64,000 bases of DNA from Streptococcus mitis (GCF_005144795.1 NZ_SWFJ01000010.1:1-64000), one strand, 5' to 3'. Positions 1-10,971 are shown, counted from the first letter of the stretch. Translations and numbers: made by a program. Notes: generated by a model from the sequence alone, not told the origin.

Positions 1-306
1 TTCCGTCTACGAATGATGTAGTTGTCTTAACTACTTTACGGTAAACGTGAGTTACATTACCATCTTTATCAGTTGTAGTCTTAACAAACTCGTATCCTGG
101 GATATCTTTCTTAGGTTGGTTACCTTCTTCATTTGGTGAAACTGGGTTACCATTTCCGTCTACGAATGATGTAGTTGTCTTAACTACTTTACGGTAAACG
201 TGAGTTACATTACCATCTTTATCAGTTGTAGTCTTAACAAACTCGTATCCTGGGATATCTTTCTTAGGTTGGTTACCTTCAACTGTTGGATACTCTGGAA
301 TAGAGA
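1..306 (-). repeat. 51-residue (153-bp) tandem repeat at the adhesin C-terminal side
   Basis: The sequence from position 1 recurs from position 154 with a period of 153 bp, in frame. Each unit encodes a segment with the phrases TTTSFVDG, GNQPKKDIPGYEF and DKDGNVTHVYRK. The array enters from the left edge, so the copy number is unknown. Confidence 0.85.
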
Positions 307-2300
307 TTTCTTTACCATTTGGATCAACTGTCACATAAGACGTTGTAATCTTAGTATAGTTGATTGGTGTATCTTGACTTGGATCAGTTGGCAATGTTGG
401 TGGCACATAACCTTTAGATGGATCTTCTGGATCAACTGGTTTCAACGGATTTCCATCTTTATCTCTTGGAATGTAACCTGGAACATAAGGAATTACAATA
501 TCTTCCGTTGGTACACCTGGTTTAGTTGGGTCACCATTTGGATCATTTGGATAATCAATACGTGGAGGATTTGTTTGTCCTGGCACGTTTGGAATCAATG
601 CTCCAAGTTTCTTATAGACAACTTTTTGAACGATATCTTTGTCTTCAGCCTTAACAGTTTGATCCTTAGTAGATGCTTCAACATCTCCACTTACTGCAAT
701 ATAACCTTTAACAAGTGGAAGTTTGTTACCAGAAAGAACATCAGTTGTAGCTGCCTTCCATTCGCCGTAAGTAACTTCACCTGTCACTAAGTTCACCTTA
801 GCATCACGAGTGAATTTAACTGATGAAGTCACAGAAGTAGTAACCTCTTTACCATCTTCATCAACATAAGTAATTGTACGAGTTACTTCTTCTGAAGTTG
901 TCAATTCCTTAACGCTTTCAGGCCATACTGGTGAGTTTGGATCCTCTGGATTAATTGGTTGACCTGGAACTGGTGTCACATCACTTGGGATAACTGGAAC
1001 AAGGCGTGGTTGAACAGTGACTACAAATTTTTGAACAGCATTTGTATCATTATCAAATGATTGCTTGCTGCCATCAGCTTTTGTAAACTCATCAGACACA
1101 AGTTCGTAGCCAAGTTTTTTCAGTGCGTTGATACGTTCTGCAGTAGAGTAGTTCATTTCAGAACCAGAATCACCTTTAAGGGTATCCACTTCACCAAGAA
1201 TTGTTCCGTTAGTATCTTTGTAAGTTACAGTTGCAACTTGTGTATCAGCCTTACGGTAAACGTGAGTTACATTACCATCTTTACCAGTTGTAGTCTTCAC
1301 AAACTCGTATCCTGGGATATCTTTCTTAGGTTGGTTACCTTCAACTGTTGGATACTCTGGAATAGAGATTTCTTTACCATTTGGATCAACTGTCACATAA
1401 GACGTTGTAATCTTAGTATAGTTGATTGGTGTATCTTGACTTGGATCAGTTGGCAATGTTGGTGGCACATAACCTTTAGATGGATCTTCTGGATCAACTG
1501 GTTTCAACGGATTTCCATCTTTATCTCTTGGAATGTAACCTGGAACATAAGGAATTACAATATCTTCCGTTGGTACACCTGGTTTAGTTGGGTCACCATT
1601 TGGATCATTTGGATAATCAATACGTGGAGGATTTGTTTGTCCTGGCACGTTTGGAATCAATGCTCCAAGTTTCTTATAGACAACTTTTTGAACGATATCT
1701 TTGTCTTCAGCCTTAACAGTTTGATCCTTAGTAGATGCTTCAACATCTCCACTTACTGCAATATAACCTTTAACAAGTGGAAGTTTGTTACCAGAAAGAA
1801 CATCAGTTGTAGCTGCCTTCCATTCGCCGTAAGTAACTTCACCTGTCACTAAGTTCACCTTAGCATCACGAGTGAATTTAACTGATGAAGTCACAGAAGT
1901 AGTAACCTCTTTACCATCTTCATCAACATAAGTAATTGTACGAGTTACTTCTTCTGAAGTTGTCAATTCCTTAACGCTTTCAGGCCATACTGGTGAGTTT
2001 GGATCCTCTGGATTAATTGGTTGACCTGGAACTGGTGTCACATCACTTGGGATAACTGGAACAAGGCGTGGTTGAACAGTGACTACAAATTTTTGAACAG
2101 CATTTGTATCATTATCAAATGATTGCTTGCTGCCATCAGCTTTTGTAAACTCATCAGACACAAGCTCGTAGCCAAGTTTTTTCAGTGCGTTGATACGTTC
2201 TGCAGTAGAGTAGTTCATTTCAGAACCAGAATCACCTTGAAGAATATCCACTTCACCAAGAATTGTTCCCTTAGTATCTTTGTAAGTTACAGTTGCAACT
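1..2300 (-). repeat. 1,062-bp near-identical tandem repeat inside the adhesin gene
   Basis: Segments starting near 2123 and 1061 match base for base over long stretches at an offset of 1,062 bp (354 codons). The unit encodes a MucBP_2-like domain, a Mub B2-like domain, a proline-rich linker and a shorter PGYEF-type domain. Only scattered substitutions separate the copies, for example around 1174-1185 against 2236-2247. Confidence 0.85.
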
Positions 2301-5300
2301 TGTGTATCAGACTTCACTTCATAAACAGTTGGTGTATACTTAGCTTTTACCTCTGTTCCGTTAGTGTCTTTACGTACAATAGTTACTCCTGTTGCAGTTC
2401 CAACGAAATCTTTATTTGGTGTGAAGGTTACCTTACCTGTTGAATCAACAGTATATGTTCCTTCGTTTGGAACTATCTTAGTTGTTGTACCATCTTCAAA
2501 TGTAGCAGGAACAGTATTGTCCATTGGTACATCTTTATGACCAGGTACAAATGTTGGTGTACCAGATTGAGGAGTGTTCTTAGGACCTGTAGAACCTGTA
2601 TCCACACCTGTTGGTGTAACTGGGGTTACAGTTGGAGTGTAACTTGACTCAACAGTTGTACCATTTGTAGGATCTGTTACAACTACTTTAGCTGGGTCTG
2701 GTGTTCCAACGAAGTCTTTATTTGGTGTGAAGGTTACTGTACCAGTTGAATCGATTGTATATGTACCAACTGTCTTACCATCCTTAGTAGCTGGGATAGT
2801 TGTTTCCTCAGTTCCAACGAACTTAGCTGGATTATCTGTTGTTGGTTTCAACTCAGTTCCATCAGCATGTTTATATGTTGGAGTACCTGTTTGTGGCTTA
2901 CCTTGGATATCAGTTGATGTAGCAGGTGTTGCAGTTGGCGCTACTGGTTTATAGATAACGTATACTGTACTATCAGTTGACTCGTTTGTTACCTCAAGAC
3001 TTGGAACAGTTTCCTTATCGTAAGTATAATTAGCTACTTCTGGAGAAACTACTTCCTCAAGCGTTTGTGCTGCTGACCAGTCAGTGTATTCCACATTTCC
3101 TGTTACCAAGTTAACGCTTGCGCTACGTGTGAAGGTTACTGTTTGAACTTCATCAGCTGTTACTTCTTTACCATTCTCATCGTTGTAGCGGTACTTGATT
3201 GTACGAGTAACTGTCTTAGTTAACTCAAGATTTTCTGCAGTATTTGGCCATACAGGTGAGTTTGGATCTTCTGGATTAACTGGTTGACCTGGAACAGGTT
3301 TCTCATCATTTGGAGTCACTGGTTCCACACGTTGTTTAACTGTTACCTTGAAGTTATTCTTAGTATCATCTGCATCATAAACACGTCCATCTTCAGTTGT
3401 GAATCCATCGTTTACCAATTCATATCCAGCTTTTTGAAGAGCAATAACACGGTCTTCAGTAGAATAATTGATCACTTCATCGAACTTACCAGAAGCCTTA
3501 TCAATATCTCCAAGAACTTTTTCAGTTCCAGTTGTGACATCTACATATGTAACTGTAGCGTTTTGAGTTGCTTTTTCATATACATAAGTAATAGTTGTCA
3601 AGCCGTTTGTAACTGTACCATTTGCATTAGCTGGAGTTTCTGTTAATACATAACCTGGAATTGTCTTAGCTGATGATGTGTAAGAAGTTCCTGTTTCTTC
3701 GTTTTCAACAACAACAGTTGTATCTGCGATTGCTTCACCTTCTTTATTCACATACTTAGCAATAACTGTACCATCTTCAGAAAGCACGCGTGGAGTATAC
3801 TTAGCTTTCGCTACAGTTCCATTTGTGTCCTTACGAACCACTACGACACCTTCTGGAGTGCCAACGTAGTTTGGTACTGGTGTGAAGGTTACCTTACCTG
3901 TTGCATCAACAGTATATGTTCCTTCGTTTGGAACTGTTTTACTTGTTGTACCATCTTCAAATTTAGCAGGAACAGTATTGTCCATTGGTACATCTTTATG
4001 ACCAGGTACAAATGTTGGTGTACCAGATTGAGGAGTGTTCTTAGGACCTGTAGAACCTGTATCCACACCTGTTGGTGTAACTGGGGTTACAGTTGGAGTG
4101 TAACTTGACTCAACAGTTGTACCATTTGTAGGATCTGTTACAACTACTTTAGCTGGGTCTGGTGTTCCAACGAAGTCTTTATTTGGTGTGAAGGTTACTG
4201 TACCAGTTGAATCGATTGTATATGTACCAACTGTCTTACCATCCTTAGTAGCTGGGATAGTTGTTTCCTCAGTTCCAACGAACTTAGCTGGATTATCTGT
4301 TGTTGGTTTCAACTCAGTTCCATCAGCATGTTTATATGTTGGAGTACCTGTTTGTGGCTTACCTTGGATATCAGTTGATGTAGCAGGTGTTGCAGTTGGC
4401 GCTACTGGTTTATAGATAACGTACACTGTACTATCAGTTGACCCGTTTGTTACCTCAAGACTTGGAACAGTTCCCTTATCGTAAGTATAATTAGCTACTT
4501 CTGGAGAAACTACTTCTTCAAGCGTTTGTGCTGCTGACCAGTCAGTGTATTCAACATTTCCTGTTACCAAGTTAACGCTTGCGCTACGTGTGAAGGTTAC
4601 TGTTTGAACTTCATCAGCTGTTACTTCTTTACCATTTTCATCGTTGTAGCGGTACTTGATTGTACGAGTAACTGTCTTAGTTAACTCAAGATTTTCTGCA
4701 GTACTTGGCCATACTGGTGAATTTGGATTTTCTGGATCAACTGGTTGACCTGGAACAGGTTTCTCATCATTTGGAGTCACTGGTTCCACACGTTGTTTAA
4801 CTGTTACCTTGAAGTTTTGAGTTACCGCCGTGTCGTTATCAAACAGTTTGTCAGCTGTTGTTGCTGCAACGAAACTGTCTTCTACTAACGTATAGCCAGC
4901 TTTTTCAAGAGCTGCAATTGCTTTTTCACGATTAGTAAAGTCGATAGCACCGTTATAAACGCCTTCTACTGTCTCAACAGATGCTGCTGGTACTTTAGTT
5001 GAATCAATCGCAACTTCTGCACCAGTTGTCACATCATAGTAAGAAATAGTTGCTGTTTGAACATTCTTTCTATAAGTATATGTTACAGTAGTTGTATCAT
5101 TTGTAACCTTACCTGAAACATTCTTAGTAGCTTCATCAACCGTACCATTTGTTGTTGCCACTTTAACAAGAGTGTAACCAGGAATTTCTTTTGGTTCAGT
5201 TGTAAATGGAGTTGTTACTTTTTCGTTGTTTACTGGAGTTGTTGAAGGAGAGATAACGTTACCTTCTTCATCCTTGTACTCAACAATGACTGTTCCATCT

Positions 5301-8300
5301 TCAGCAACAACAGTTGGAGTGTAAGTAGTTGTTACAGTAGTACCATTCGCATCTGCAATACGTACACTAACTGGTGTAGCTTTGCCTGTGAATTCTTCAG
5401 TTGGTTGGAATGTAATGACATTAGTTGTTTTATCAAGAGTGTAAGTTCCTTCACCATCAACCTTAACTGTGGTTACAGAATTTCCGTTCGCATCAAGAAG
5501 TGTCAAAGTATTCTTATTAAGAGCAACTGATTTTGGTTGACCATCTTCACCTAATACTTCAGATGTTTCTCCTTTAGCGAAGTTCAATGTTGTAGCATCT
5601 GTATCAGGGGTGTCAAAAACAATTTGTGACGTTTGCGCTTGACCTTGTTTACCAACTGTCGCTGATTCTTTAGCTGTTGGGGCTACAGGAACTACTGTTG
5701 GAGTATAGGTAGCTGTACCTGTGATGACTGTTGATTCATCTTTTTCATTAGTAATAGTAGCTGATGCTTGAACTGTTACTGGTGCTGGTGTTCCTTTATA
5801 AGTTGCAACTGGTTGGAATGTTACTACACCTGTTGTTGAATCAATTGTGTATGTACCAACATTTTCAACAGTCACTGAAGGTTCAGTCGTTGGATTTCCA
5901 GTAGCTGGATCTACAAGTTTGTAATTTGATACTGGAGCACTAGCATCTGATGATGAGAATAGTGGTGTTTCTGACTGCTGTTCACCTTGAATATTCTTAG
6001 ATGTTACATCTTCACCAGTAATCGTGATTGGTGTTACAGTTGGTTTATAAGTAGCTGTTGCTGTCTCACCATTTGAGTCTGTTGCTTGAACAGTTACTCC
6101 TGTTCCTTCTCCAGTAAATGTTGGGACTGGTACGAAGGTTACAACACCTGTTGTTGGATCAATTGTGTATGTTCCTTCATTTGCAATTGTAACACTAGTA
6201 GTTGGTTGCATCGTTGATGGATCAATCAACTGACGTGTTGCAATCGTTACTGATGGATCTGATGTTTCAAATTCTGGTGTTCCAGTTTGTGTTTTACCTT
6301 GAACGTCTTCAGATGTTGCATTTTCAGCTGTCATAGTTACATCTGTGACAGTTGGAGTGTAAGTAGTTGTTACAGTAGTACCATTTGCATCTGCAATACG
6401 TACATTAACTGGTTTTGTAACAGTTCCTGTGAATGTTGCGACTGGTTGGAATGTAATAACATTTGTCGCTTTATCCAGTGTATAAGTTCCCTCATTTTCA
6501 ACTGTTACAGACGGTACAGCATCACCGTTTTCATTAAGAAGAGTTACTGATGCTGTATTAAGATCAACAGATTTTGTTGTATTTGCATCAATAGCAACTG
6601 TTCCTTTAGCAAAGTTTACAGTTGTATCATCTGTATCTGCTGCGTCAAACTTAATAGCAGAAGTTTGGGCTTTCCCTTGAGGTCCAGTTGTTTGAGATGC
6701 TACTGCGGTTGGTGTTACTGGAACTACTTTTGGTGTGTAAGTAGCTGTCGCAGTTGCAGTAATATTAGCATTATTAGCATCTGTACCTAGAATTGCAGTT
6801 AGTTTAACAGTTACTGGAGTTGCTGTTCCTTTGAATGTTGGAAGTGGTTCGAAGGTTACAACACCTGTTTCTGGGTTAATTGTATAAGTTCCCTCATTTG
6901 CAACTTTTAAAGTCTCAACTGGATTACCATCAGCGGCAACCAACTTAGCTGGTGATGTTGCACTTGGTGAGATAGTTGAACCGTCACCTACAGAAGTAAA
7001 GGTTGGTGTTCCTGTTTGAGTAGCTCCTTGGATATCAGATGATGTAGCATTGTGACCTACAATCGTATCCTTAACCGTAATGGTGTAAGTTGTTTGAGCT
7101 ACAGATGAACCTGCACCTGAATCTGTACCTGAATCTGTACCATCCAAAGTAGCCGTAACAACATTTCCGTTACTATCAATCACATCTACAACAACTTTAT
7201 ACACACCCACTTCTGATAAAACATAGTTACTAGCTAATGTGTAAGCTGCAGCATCTGTCTTTGTATCATATACTTTTTGAGCTCCAGATGGTGATGTTAC
7301 TGTCAAACGAGTAATGTAAGTCGTTTTACTATGAGCAGTATCTTCTTTATCTGCAATCGTAACTGCAGCTTGTGCCGCATTACGAAGGTCAACAATTGTT
7401 CCCTTAGTTGATTCATAGCTTGTTGATGTTGCAGTTGGTTTTGTGTTAATGATAGTCGCAACATCTGTGCTTGTTGCTTTGCGAGCACGAACTTCACCAC
7501 CAAATCCTGATAAAGTCTTGATGTCCCATGATGAATCTCCAAGTTTAGTAGCTGTCACAGTAGAACCATCAGAAGCAGTCCATGCATTTGTAACTTTATT
7601 GTAGGTTACTGTAACAGACATTCCATCTGCAGATGTTCCATTTTTACTTGCAACTGTTGTTTTATGACGAGTTACCGCATCAACACTCTTAATTGTTCCA
7701 TCTGTTTCAAATGTACGTTTGTATGTATAGATATAGAAGTTTTGAGAACCATCTAATTGAGTCTCAGTATAGACTTGACGTTTAGTTAATGTATATGTTC
7801 CGTCTGCATTCGTAGTCTGAATAGTAGAATATTCTGCTGGAAGCTCCCAATGACCAGTTTTAGAGTTCAACGTAGCTTCATGAGTAGTATTGTCCACATC
7901 TGTCAGCACTACCTTATTACGTAGGAAAGTAGCCTTGATATTTTCAGTGATTACTTCAACCTTGATGTTATCCACTCCAGCTTTTGCAGTTGCAGCTTGT
8001 GTAACTGGAACATTAATTTTTCCACCTACTGTACCCAAATTTGTGCCTACTGCTGCAGCCGTATTGGTTGTTGTTACTGCATTGCCATCTACATCTTCTC
8101 CTGATGCAACTACAACCCAACTTCCATTTTGATTTTGAAGGACAGTCTTCGTTCCATCTGGCATAGTAACTACAGCGTTTGTTGCACCTTTAGAAATAGT
8201 CACAGGAACAGTTTCTGAGTAGGTTTCAATATTCAAAGCTTCTACTTTTGGTTTAACGACAACTGTAATATTTCCTTGTGTTTCCTGACCAGATTGAATC

Positions 8301-10360
8301 CACTGTTCACGTGAACCATCAGTACTATTGTAATCTTTAGCAAAAGTTGATACATAAAACACACCTGCTTCGGTCAAGGCACCAGACAATTTAGCAGGAG
8401 AATTATATGAAGCTTGACCATCAATAGTAACAGACTGCGCTTTGTTATTTGGATCCATCTGATAGCTAACACCTGGAATTGTTGTTGCTGTTTCATCAAG
8501 AACTTGATTTTGTTTATTTACATTGACACCAGCAACACCAGTTACGGCAGTTCCATATTGTTGACGAATCAATGTTGTTGTCCCATCAGCTTTAGTATAA
8601 GATACGTTCGCACCTTGATCGCGCAATGTACGAGCACCTGATGTGTCTTGATACTTGATATCAATATTAATGTCTTGGCCAACTGTACGTTCGTAGACTG
8701 CATTATCTGATGCGATAGTTGGTGGAGTTGTATCCATCCAAGCTATCCAACCCAAACGCATATTTGCAAATTGAGTTGTTACTACTGCACCTGTTTTGCT
8801 GTTTGTAAAGGTTACATTAGCTTTGAAGTCTTGTACCCCATTTTCAATCCTACTTGTAATAATCCCTTCGATAACATCCTTTGCAGCATCATACACAAGA
8901 CCATTAGGTAGATTATAAGGTGTAGCAGCACCTACTGAACCATCAATACCTGTAAAGGACCAGCCTTTTTCAGCCGCTTCAGCTGTCACTCCAAATCGAG
9001 ACTTGATACCTGGAATATACACACGATCAATTCCTTGCTCATATCCCAATTTATAGATTTCTGTTGCAAGGAATTCGTATGGACCTCCATTTGAGAATAC
9101 ATTGGCACCACCTGAAAAATTATTGCTACCACTTGGACGAGGTTTACCTCTCCAAAGTTCTGCTTCTTTAGCTAGTTTTTTAGCCATTTCTGGAGAAAGT
9201 GGATAATCCACACGTCCCATGTTGTTATGACCTTTTGCACCACCTCGAGAAGATGTCAAACCATTGGCAGGGTTGATTTCTGAACCATCACGTTGATTAG
9301 AATAGACAACAACTTCTAAACCTTCAGCAGTCCCTCCTGTTACACGAGTTTTGGCATTCAACTCTCCTGATTGTCTAGAACCATCTTGAGACGCTGTTCC
9401 ATTAGGGTTGAATTTATAAATATCTTTACCTGTAGCAGTTGCTGCAGTCACAGCAGTAGCATGAGTGGTACGTGTACCGTTTGAATTAGCAGTTGATTCC
9501 GCATAAAAATCTTGAGCTGCTAACGCTACAGCAAGCTTCCCATCACGACCGATTCCTGCTTTTTTAAGATCATTGTATACCGCAAGGATAGACTCATTCA
9601 AGCGTGAGAGTTGAGCATCAATTTCTTTGATAGTCAAGTCTTTCACGTCCAAGGTCTTTTTAGCTTCTGCAATAACCTCTTTGTTTTTTGCAACCGCTGC
9701 TTCGATTGCTTCTTTATTTTCATCCTCAACATGATTTTTACGAACAGCTTCTTCTGCAAGGACATTAGTTACTTCCGCTTCTGATGTCACTTGGTCCAAA
9801 ACTTTTTTAGCATCAGTGATAGGGGTAGCTGTTTTTGCTGTTTCAGCTTTTTTAGCTTCCTCTGCTTTTTTTGCATCTTCAGCTTTTTGAGCAGTAGCAT
9901 CTGACTCTGTCAAAACAGCAGTCAAATCAGCTACTTTAGCTGCTTCTGCATCAACATCTGCCTGATTAGCATCTGCCTTCGCTAGAATTGCTTTAGCTGA
10001 AACCAATGCTTCTTTAGCAGCTGTTTGAGCTGCTGCATCCGCTTTCTTAGCAGTAGACAATTTCGCTTCCAAAGCCGCTACTTTATTTGTCAAAGCTACT
10101 TTATCTGCAACCTTGACAGCTTCTGATTTGCTTTCTACTGTTACTGCTGCATTGTCAGATGACGTAACCCCATCTTGTGCTTTTGATGTCGTTGATGCTA
10201 CTGCCACTTCAGTTCCCTGTACTTCAGTTGCTGATACAGCCCCATTTCCTAGGAACATAAGTCCAGCCGCAATAGCTACCGACGCTGCACCAAAACTATA
10301 TTTACGAATTCCGTATCGTATATATTTCTCTACTCTATAATCTTGTTGCTTGCCTTTCAT
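1..10360 (-). CDS. Giant YSIRK-type cell-wall adhesin with CshA and mucin-binding repeats (3' end outside window)
   Basis: An open frame of at least 3,453 codons runs from the ATG at 10360 to the left edge without a stop. Residues 1-44 form a YSIRK-class signal peptide (YGIRKYSFGAASV, then a hydrophobic stretch ending VSA). Residues about 45-260 are Ala/Lys/Glu-rich and probably helical. A non-repetitive domain follows to about 545 and Ig-like segments to about 1090. Five CshA-type fibril repeats (YTPTV, QTGTP, GTYTID, VTFQP) lie at about 1090-1684. The rest mixes MucBP, MucBP_2-like and Mub B2-like domains with four more CshA repeats. A sortase motif should lie beyond the edge but is not seen. 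AAAGGAGG at 10373-10380 precedes the start by 12 bases. The family suggests a fibrillar adhesin binding host glycoproteins or other bacteria; the ligand is unknown. Confidence 0.9.
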   Translation of the reverse strand, partial: MKGKQQDYRVEKYIRYGIRKYSFGAASVAIAAGLMFLGNGAVSATEVQGTEVAVASTTSKAQDGVTSSDNAAVTVESKSEAVKVADKVALTNKVAALEAKLSTAKKADAAAQTAAKEALVSAKAILAKADANQADVDAEAAKVADLTAVLTESDATAQKAEDAKKAEEAKKAETAKTATPITDAKKVLDQVTSEAEVTNVLAEEAVRKNHVEDENKEAIEAAVAKNKEVIAEAKKTLDVKDLTIKEIDAQLSRLNESILAVYNDLKKAGIGRDGKLAVALAAQDFYAESTANSNGTRTTHATAVTAATATGKDIYKFNPNGTASQDGSRQSGELNAKTRVTGGTAEGLEVVVYSNQRDGSEINPANGLTSSRGGAKGHNNMGRVDYPLSPEMAKKLAKEAELWRGKPRPSGSNNFSGGANVFSNGGPYEFLATEIYKLGYEQGIDRVYIPGIKSRFGVTAEAAEKGWSFTGIDGSVGAATPYNLPNGLVYDAAKDVIEGIITSRIENGVQDFKANVTFTNSKTGAVVTTQFANMRLGWIAWMDTTPPTIASDNAVYERTVGQDINIDIKYQDTSGARTLRDQGANVSYTKADGTTTLIRQQYGTAVTGVAGVNVNKQNQVLDETATTIPGVSYQMDPNNKAQSVTIDGQASYNSPAKLSGALTEAGVFYVSTFAKDYNSTDGSREQWIQSGQETQGNITVVVKPKVEALNIETYSETVPVTISKGATNAVVTMPDGTKTVLQNQNGSWVVVASGEDVDGNAVTTTNTAAAVGTNLGTVGGKINVPVTQAATAKAGVDNIKVEVITENIKATFLRNKVVLTDVDNTTHEATLNSKTGHWELPAEYSTIQTTNADGTYTLTKRQVYTETQLDGSQNFYIYTYKRTFETDGTIKSVDAVTRHKTTVASKNGTSADGMSVTVTYNKVTNAWTASDGSTVTATKLGDSSWDIKTLSGFGGEVRARKATSTDVATIINTKPTATSTSYESTKGTIVDLRNAAQAAVTIADKEDTAHSKTTYITRLTVTSPSGAQKVYDTKTDAAAYTLASNYVLSEVGVYKVVVDVIDSNGNVVTATLDGTDSGTDSGAGSSVAQTTYTITVKDTIVGHNATSSDIQGATQTGTPTFTSVGDGSTISPSATSPAKLVAADGNPVETLKVANEGTYTINPETGVVTFEPLPTFKGTATPVTVKLTAILGTDANNANITATATATYTPKVVPVTPTAVASQTTGPQGKAQTSAIKFDAADTDDTTVNFAKGTVAIDANTTKSVDLNTASVTLLNENGDAVPSVTVENEGTYTLDKATNVITFQPVATFTGTVTKPVNVRIADANGTTVTTTYTPTVTDVTMTAENATSEDVQGKTQTGTPEFETSDPSVTIATRQLIDPSTMQPTTSVTIANEGTYTIDPTTGVVTFVPVPTFTGEGTGVTVQATDSNGETATATYKPTVTPITITGEDVTSKNIQGEQQSETPLFSSSDASAPVSNYKLVDPATGNPTTEPSVTVENVGTYTIDSTTGVVTFQPVATYKGTPAPVTVQASATITNEKDESTVITGTATYTPTVVPVAPTAKESATVGKQGQAQTSQIVFDTPDTDATTLNFAKGETSEVLGEDGQPKSVALNKNTLTLLDANGNSVTTVKVDGEGTYTLDKTTNVITFQPTEEFTGKATPVSVRIADANGTTVTTTYTPTVVAEDGTVIVEYKDEEGNVISPSTTPVNNEKVTTPFTTEPKEIPGYTLVKVATTNGTVDEATKNVSGKVTNDTTTVTYTYRKNVQTATISYYDVTTGAEVAIDSTKVPAASVETVEGVYNGAIDFTNREKAIAALEKAGYTLVEDSFVAATTADKLFDNDTAVTQNFKVTVKQRVEPVTPNDEKPVPGQPVDPENPNSPVWPSTAENLELTKTVTRTIKYRYNDENGKEVTADEVQTVTFTRSASVNLVTGNVEYTDWSAAQTLEEVVSPEVANYTYDKGTVPSLEVTNGSTDSTVYVIYKPVAPTATPATSTDIQGKPQTGTPTYKHADGTELKPTTDNPAKFVGTEETTIPATKDGKTVGTYTIDSTGTVTFTPNKDFVGTPDPAKVVVTDPTNGTTVESSYTPTVTPVTPTGVDTGSTGPKNTPQSGTPTFVPGHKDVPMDNTVPAKFEDGTTSKTVPNEGTYTVDATGKVTFTPVPNYVGTPEGVVVVRKDTNGTVAKAKYTPRVLSEDGTVIAKYVNKEGEAIADTTVVVENEETGTSYTSSAKTIPGYVLTETPANANGTVTNGLTTITYVYEKATQNATVTYVDVTTGTEKVLGDIDKASGKFDEVINYSTEDRVIALQKAGYELVNDGFTTEDGRVYDADDTKNNFKVTVKQRVEPVTPNDEKPVPGQPVNPEDPNSPVWPNTAENLELTKTVTRTIKYRYNDENGKEVTADEVQTVTFTRSASVNLVTGNVEYTDWSAAQTLEEVVSPEVANYTYDKETVPSLEVTNESTDSTVYVIYKPVAPTATPATSTDIQGKPQTGTPTYKHADGTELKPTTDNPAKFVGTEETTIPATKDGKTVGTYTIDSTGTVTFTPNKDFVGTPDPAKVVVTDPTNGTTVESSYTPTVTPVTPTGVDTGSTGPKNTPQSGTPTFVPGHKDVPMDNTVPATFEDGTTTKIVPNEGTYTVDSTGKVTFTPNKDFVGTATGVTIVRKDTNGTEVKAKYTPTVYEVKSDTQVATVTYKDTKGTILGEVDILQGDSGSEMNYSTAERINALKKLGYELVSDEFTKADGSKQSFDNDTNAVQKFVVTVQPRLVPVIPSDVTPVPGQPINPEDPNSPVWPESVKELTTSEEVTRTITYVDEDGKEVTTSVTSSVKFTRDAKVNLVTGEVTYGEWKAATTDVLSGNKLPLVKGYIAVSGDVEASTKDQTVKAEDKDIVQKVVYKKLGALIPNVPGQTNPPRIDYPNDPNGDPTKPGVPTEDIVIPYVPGYIPRDKDGNPLKPVDPEDPSKGYVPPTLPTDPSQDTPINYTKITTSYVTVDPNGKEISIPEYPTVEGNQPKKDIPGYEFVKTTTGKDGNVTHVYRKADTQVATVTYKDTNGTILGEVDTLKGDSGSEMNYSTAERINALKKLGYELVSDEFTKADGSKQSFDNDTNAVQKFVVTVQPRLVPVIPSDVTPVPGQPINPEDPNSPVWPESVKELTTSEEVTRTITYVDEDGKEVTTSVTSSVKFTRDAKVNLVTGEVTYGEWKAATTDVLSGNKLPLVKGYIAVSGDVEASTKDQTVKAEDKDIVQKVVYKKLGALIPNVPGQTNPPRIDYPNDPNGDPTKPGVPTEDIVIPYVPGYIPRDKDGNPLKPVDPEDPSKGYVPPTLPTDPSQDTPINYTKITTSYVTVDPNGKEISIPEYPTVEGNQPKKDIPGYEFVKTTTDKDGNVTHVYRKVVKTTTSFVDGNGNPVSPNEEGNQPKKDIPGYEFVKTTTDKDGNVTHVYRKVVKTTTSFVDG
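2320..4818 (-). repeat. Two copies of a ~1.04-kb module at a 1,461-bp period inside the adhesin gene
   Basis: Positions about 2320-3357 and 3781-4818 are almost identical. Each copy encodes two CshA-type repeats and a Mub B2-like domain. They are separated by a non-identical MucBP plus MucBP_2 spacer at about 3358-3780. The period is 487 codons, so gain or loss of a module keeps the frame. Confidence 0.85.
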
Positions 10361-10971
10361 TTAGACCTACAACCTCCTTTTTTATTTTGATGTTAGTTTA
10401 CAAGTTCTTGATATCGAAAATTAACTGCTAACCTCAGCTGAAACAAAAGATGTTAGAGGTCATTTTCAATATCATAAAATTGTCTACAACATACGACTTT
10501 ATGATATCATATTTTCTAGTGCATAGCAAATAAAATAGCTTCTTTTTTTATTCTAAATTAAAAATAAATATTTTCCAAAAATATAATTTTCAGACTCTTT
10601 GACTTGTATGATTAGATATAGCAAGTTGTTATAGGTTAGATACTAGAGTTTTAGAAATTCAATATATTAATGCAAATTAACTTTACATGTATATTTTATT
10701 TTCTTTTATCACAAACTTCATTCTAGTATAGGATACACTTTTCTTGATTCATTATCATTTTTTAATAATTTACTCTCCAACTCATTTAAAATCTCTGTGA
10801 AATCATTAAAAATTCTAGCTAGTTCCTAACTAGAAAATAGTTACCTCTATTTTGAACAGAATGAAGTAGATAGCAAATAACATTCCTTAAAAGAGAAGGA
10901 CCTTCTATCCACTTTATTCTCCCTAACTGTGCTATACTTAATTTAGTACATTCTTTGAGATTGGAGCTAGT
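10361..10971. other. 611-bp AT-rich divergent intergenic region
   Basis: It holds the ribosome site of the adhesin at its left end and the promoter of the metallo-hydrolase at its right end. A small palindrome (ATGATATCAT) lies near 10501. I could not place a convincing adhesin promoter, and no coding frame or RNA gene is evident. Confidence 0.6.
10930..10938 (+). promoter_or_regulatory. Extended -10 promoter of the metallo-hydrolase gene
   Basis: TGcTATACT is an extended -10 element 34 bases before the ATG at 10972. The -35 region is weak. TTGGAG at 10961-10966 is the ribosome site. Confidence 0.55.

Noticed and set aside
200-3646. Open plus-strand frames across the adhesin repeats, rich in Trp, Ile, Cys and Ser
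   Set aside because: They are antisense shadows of the repeat DNA, recur with the repeats, and have no ribosome sites. The minus strand carries the true frame.
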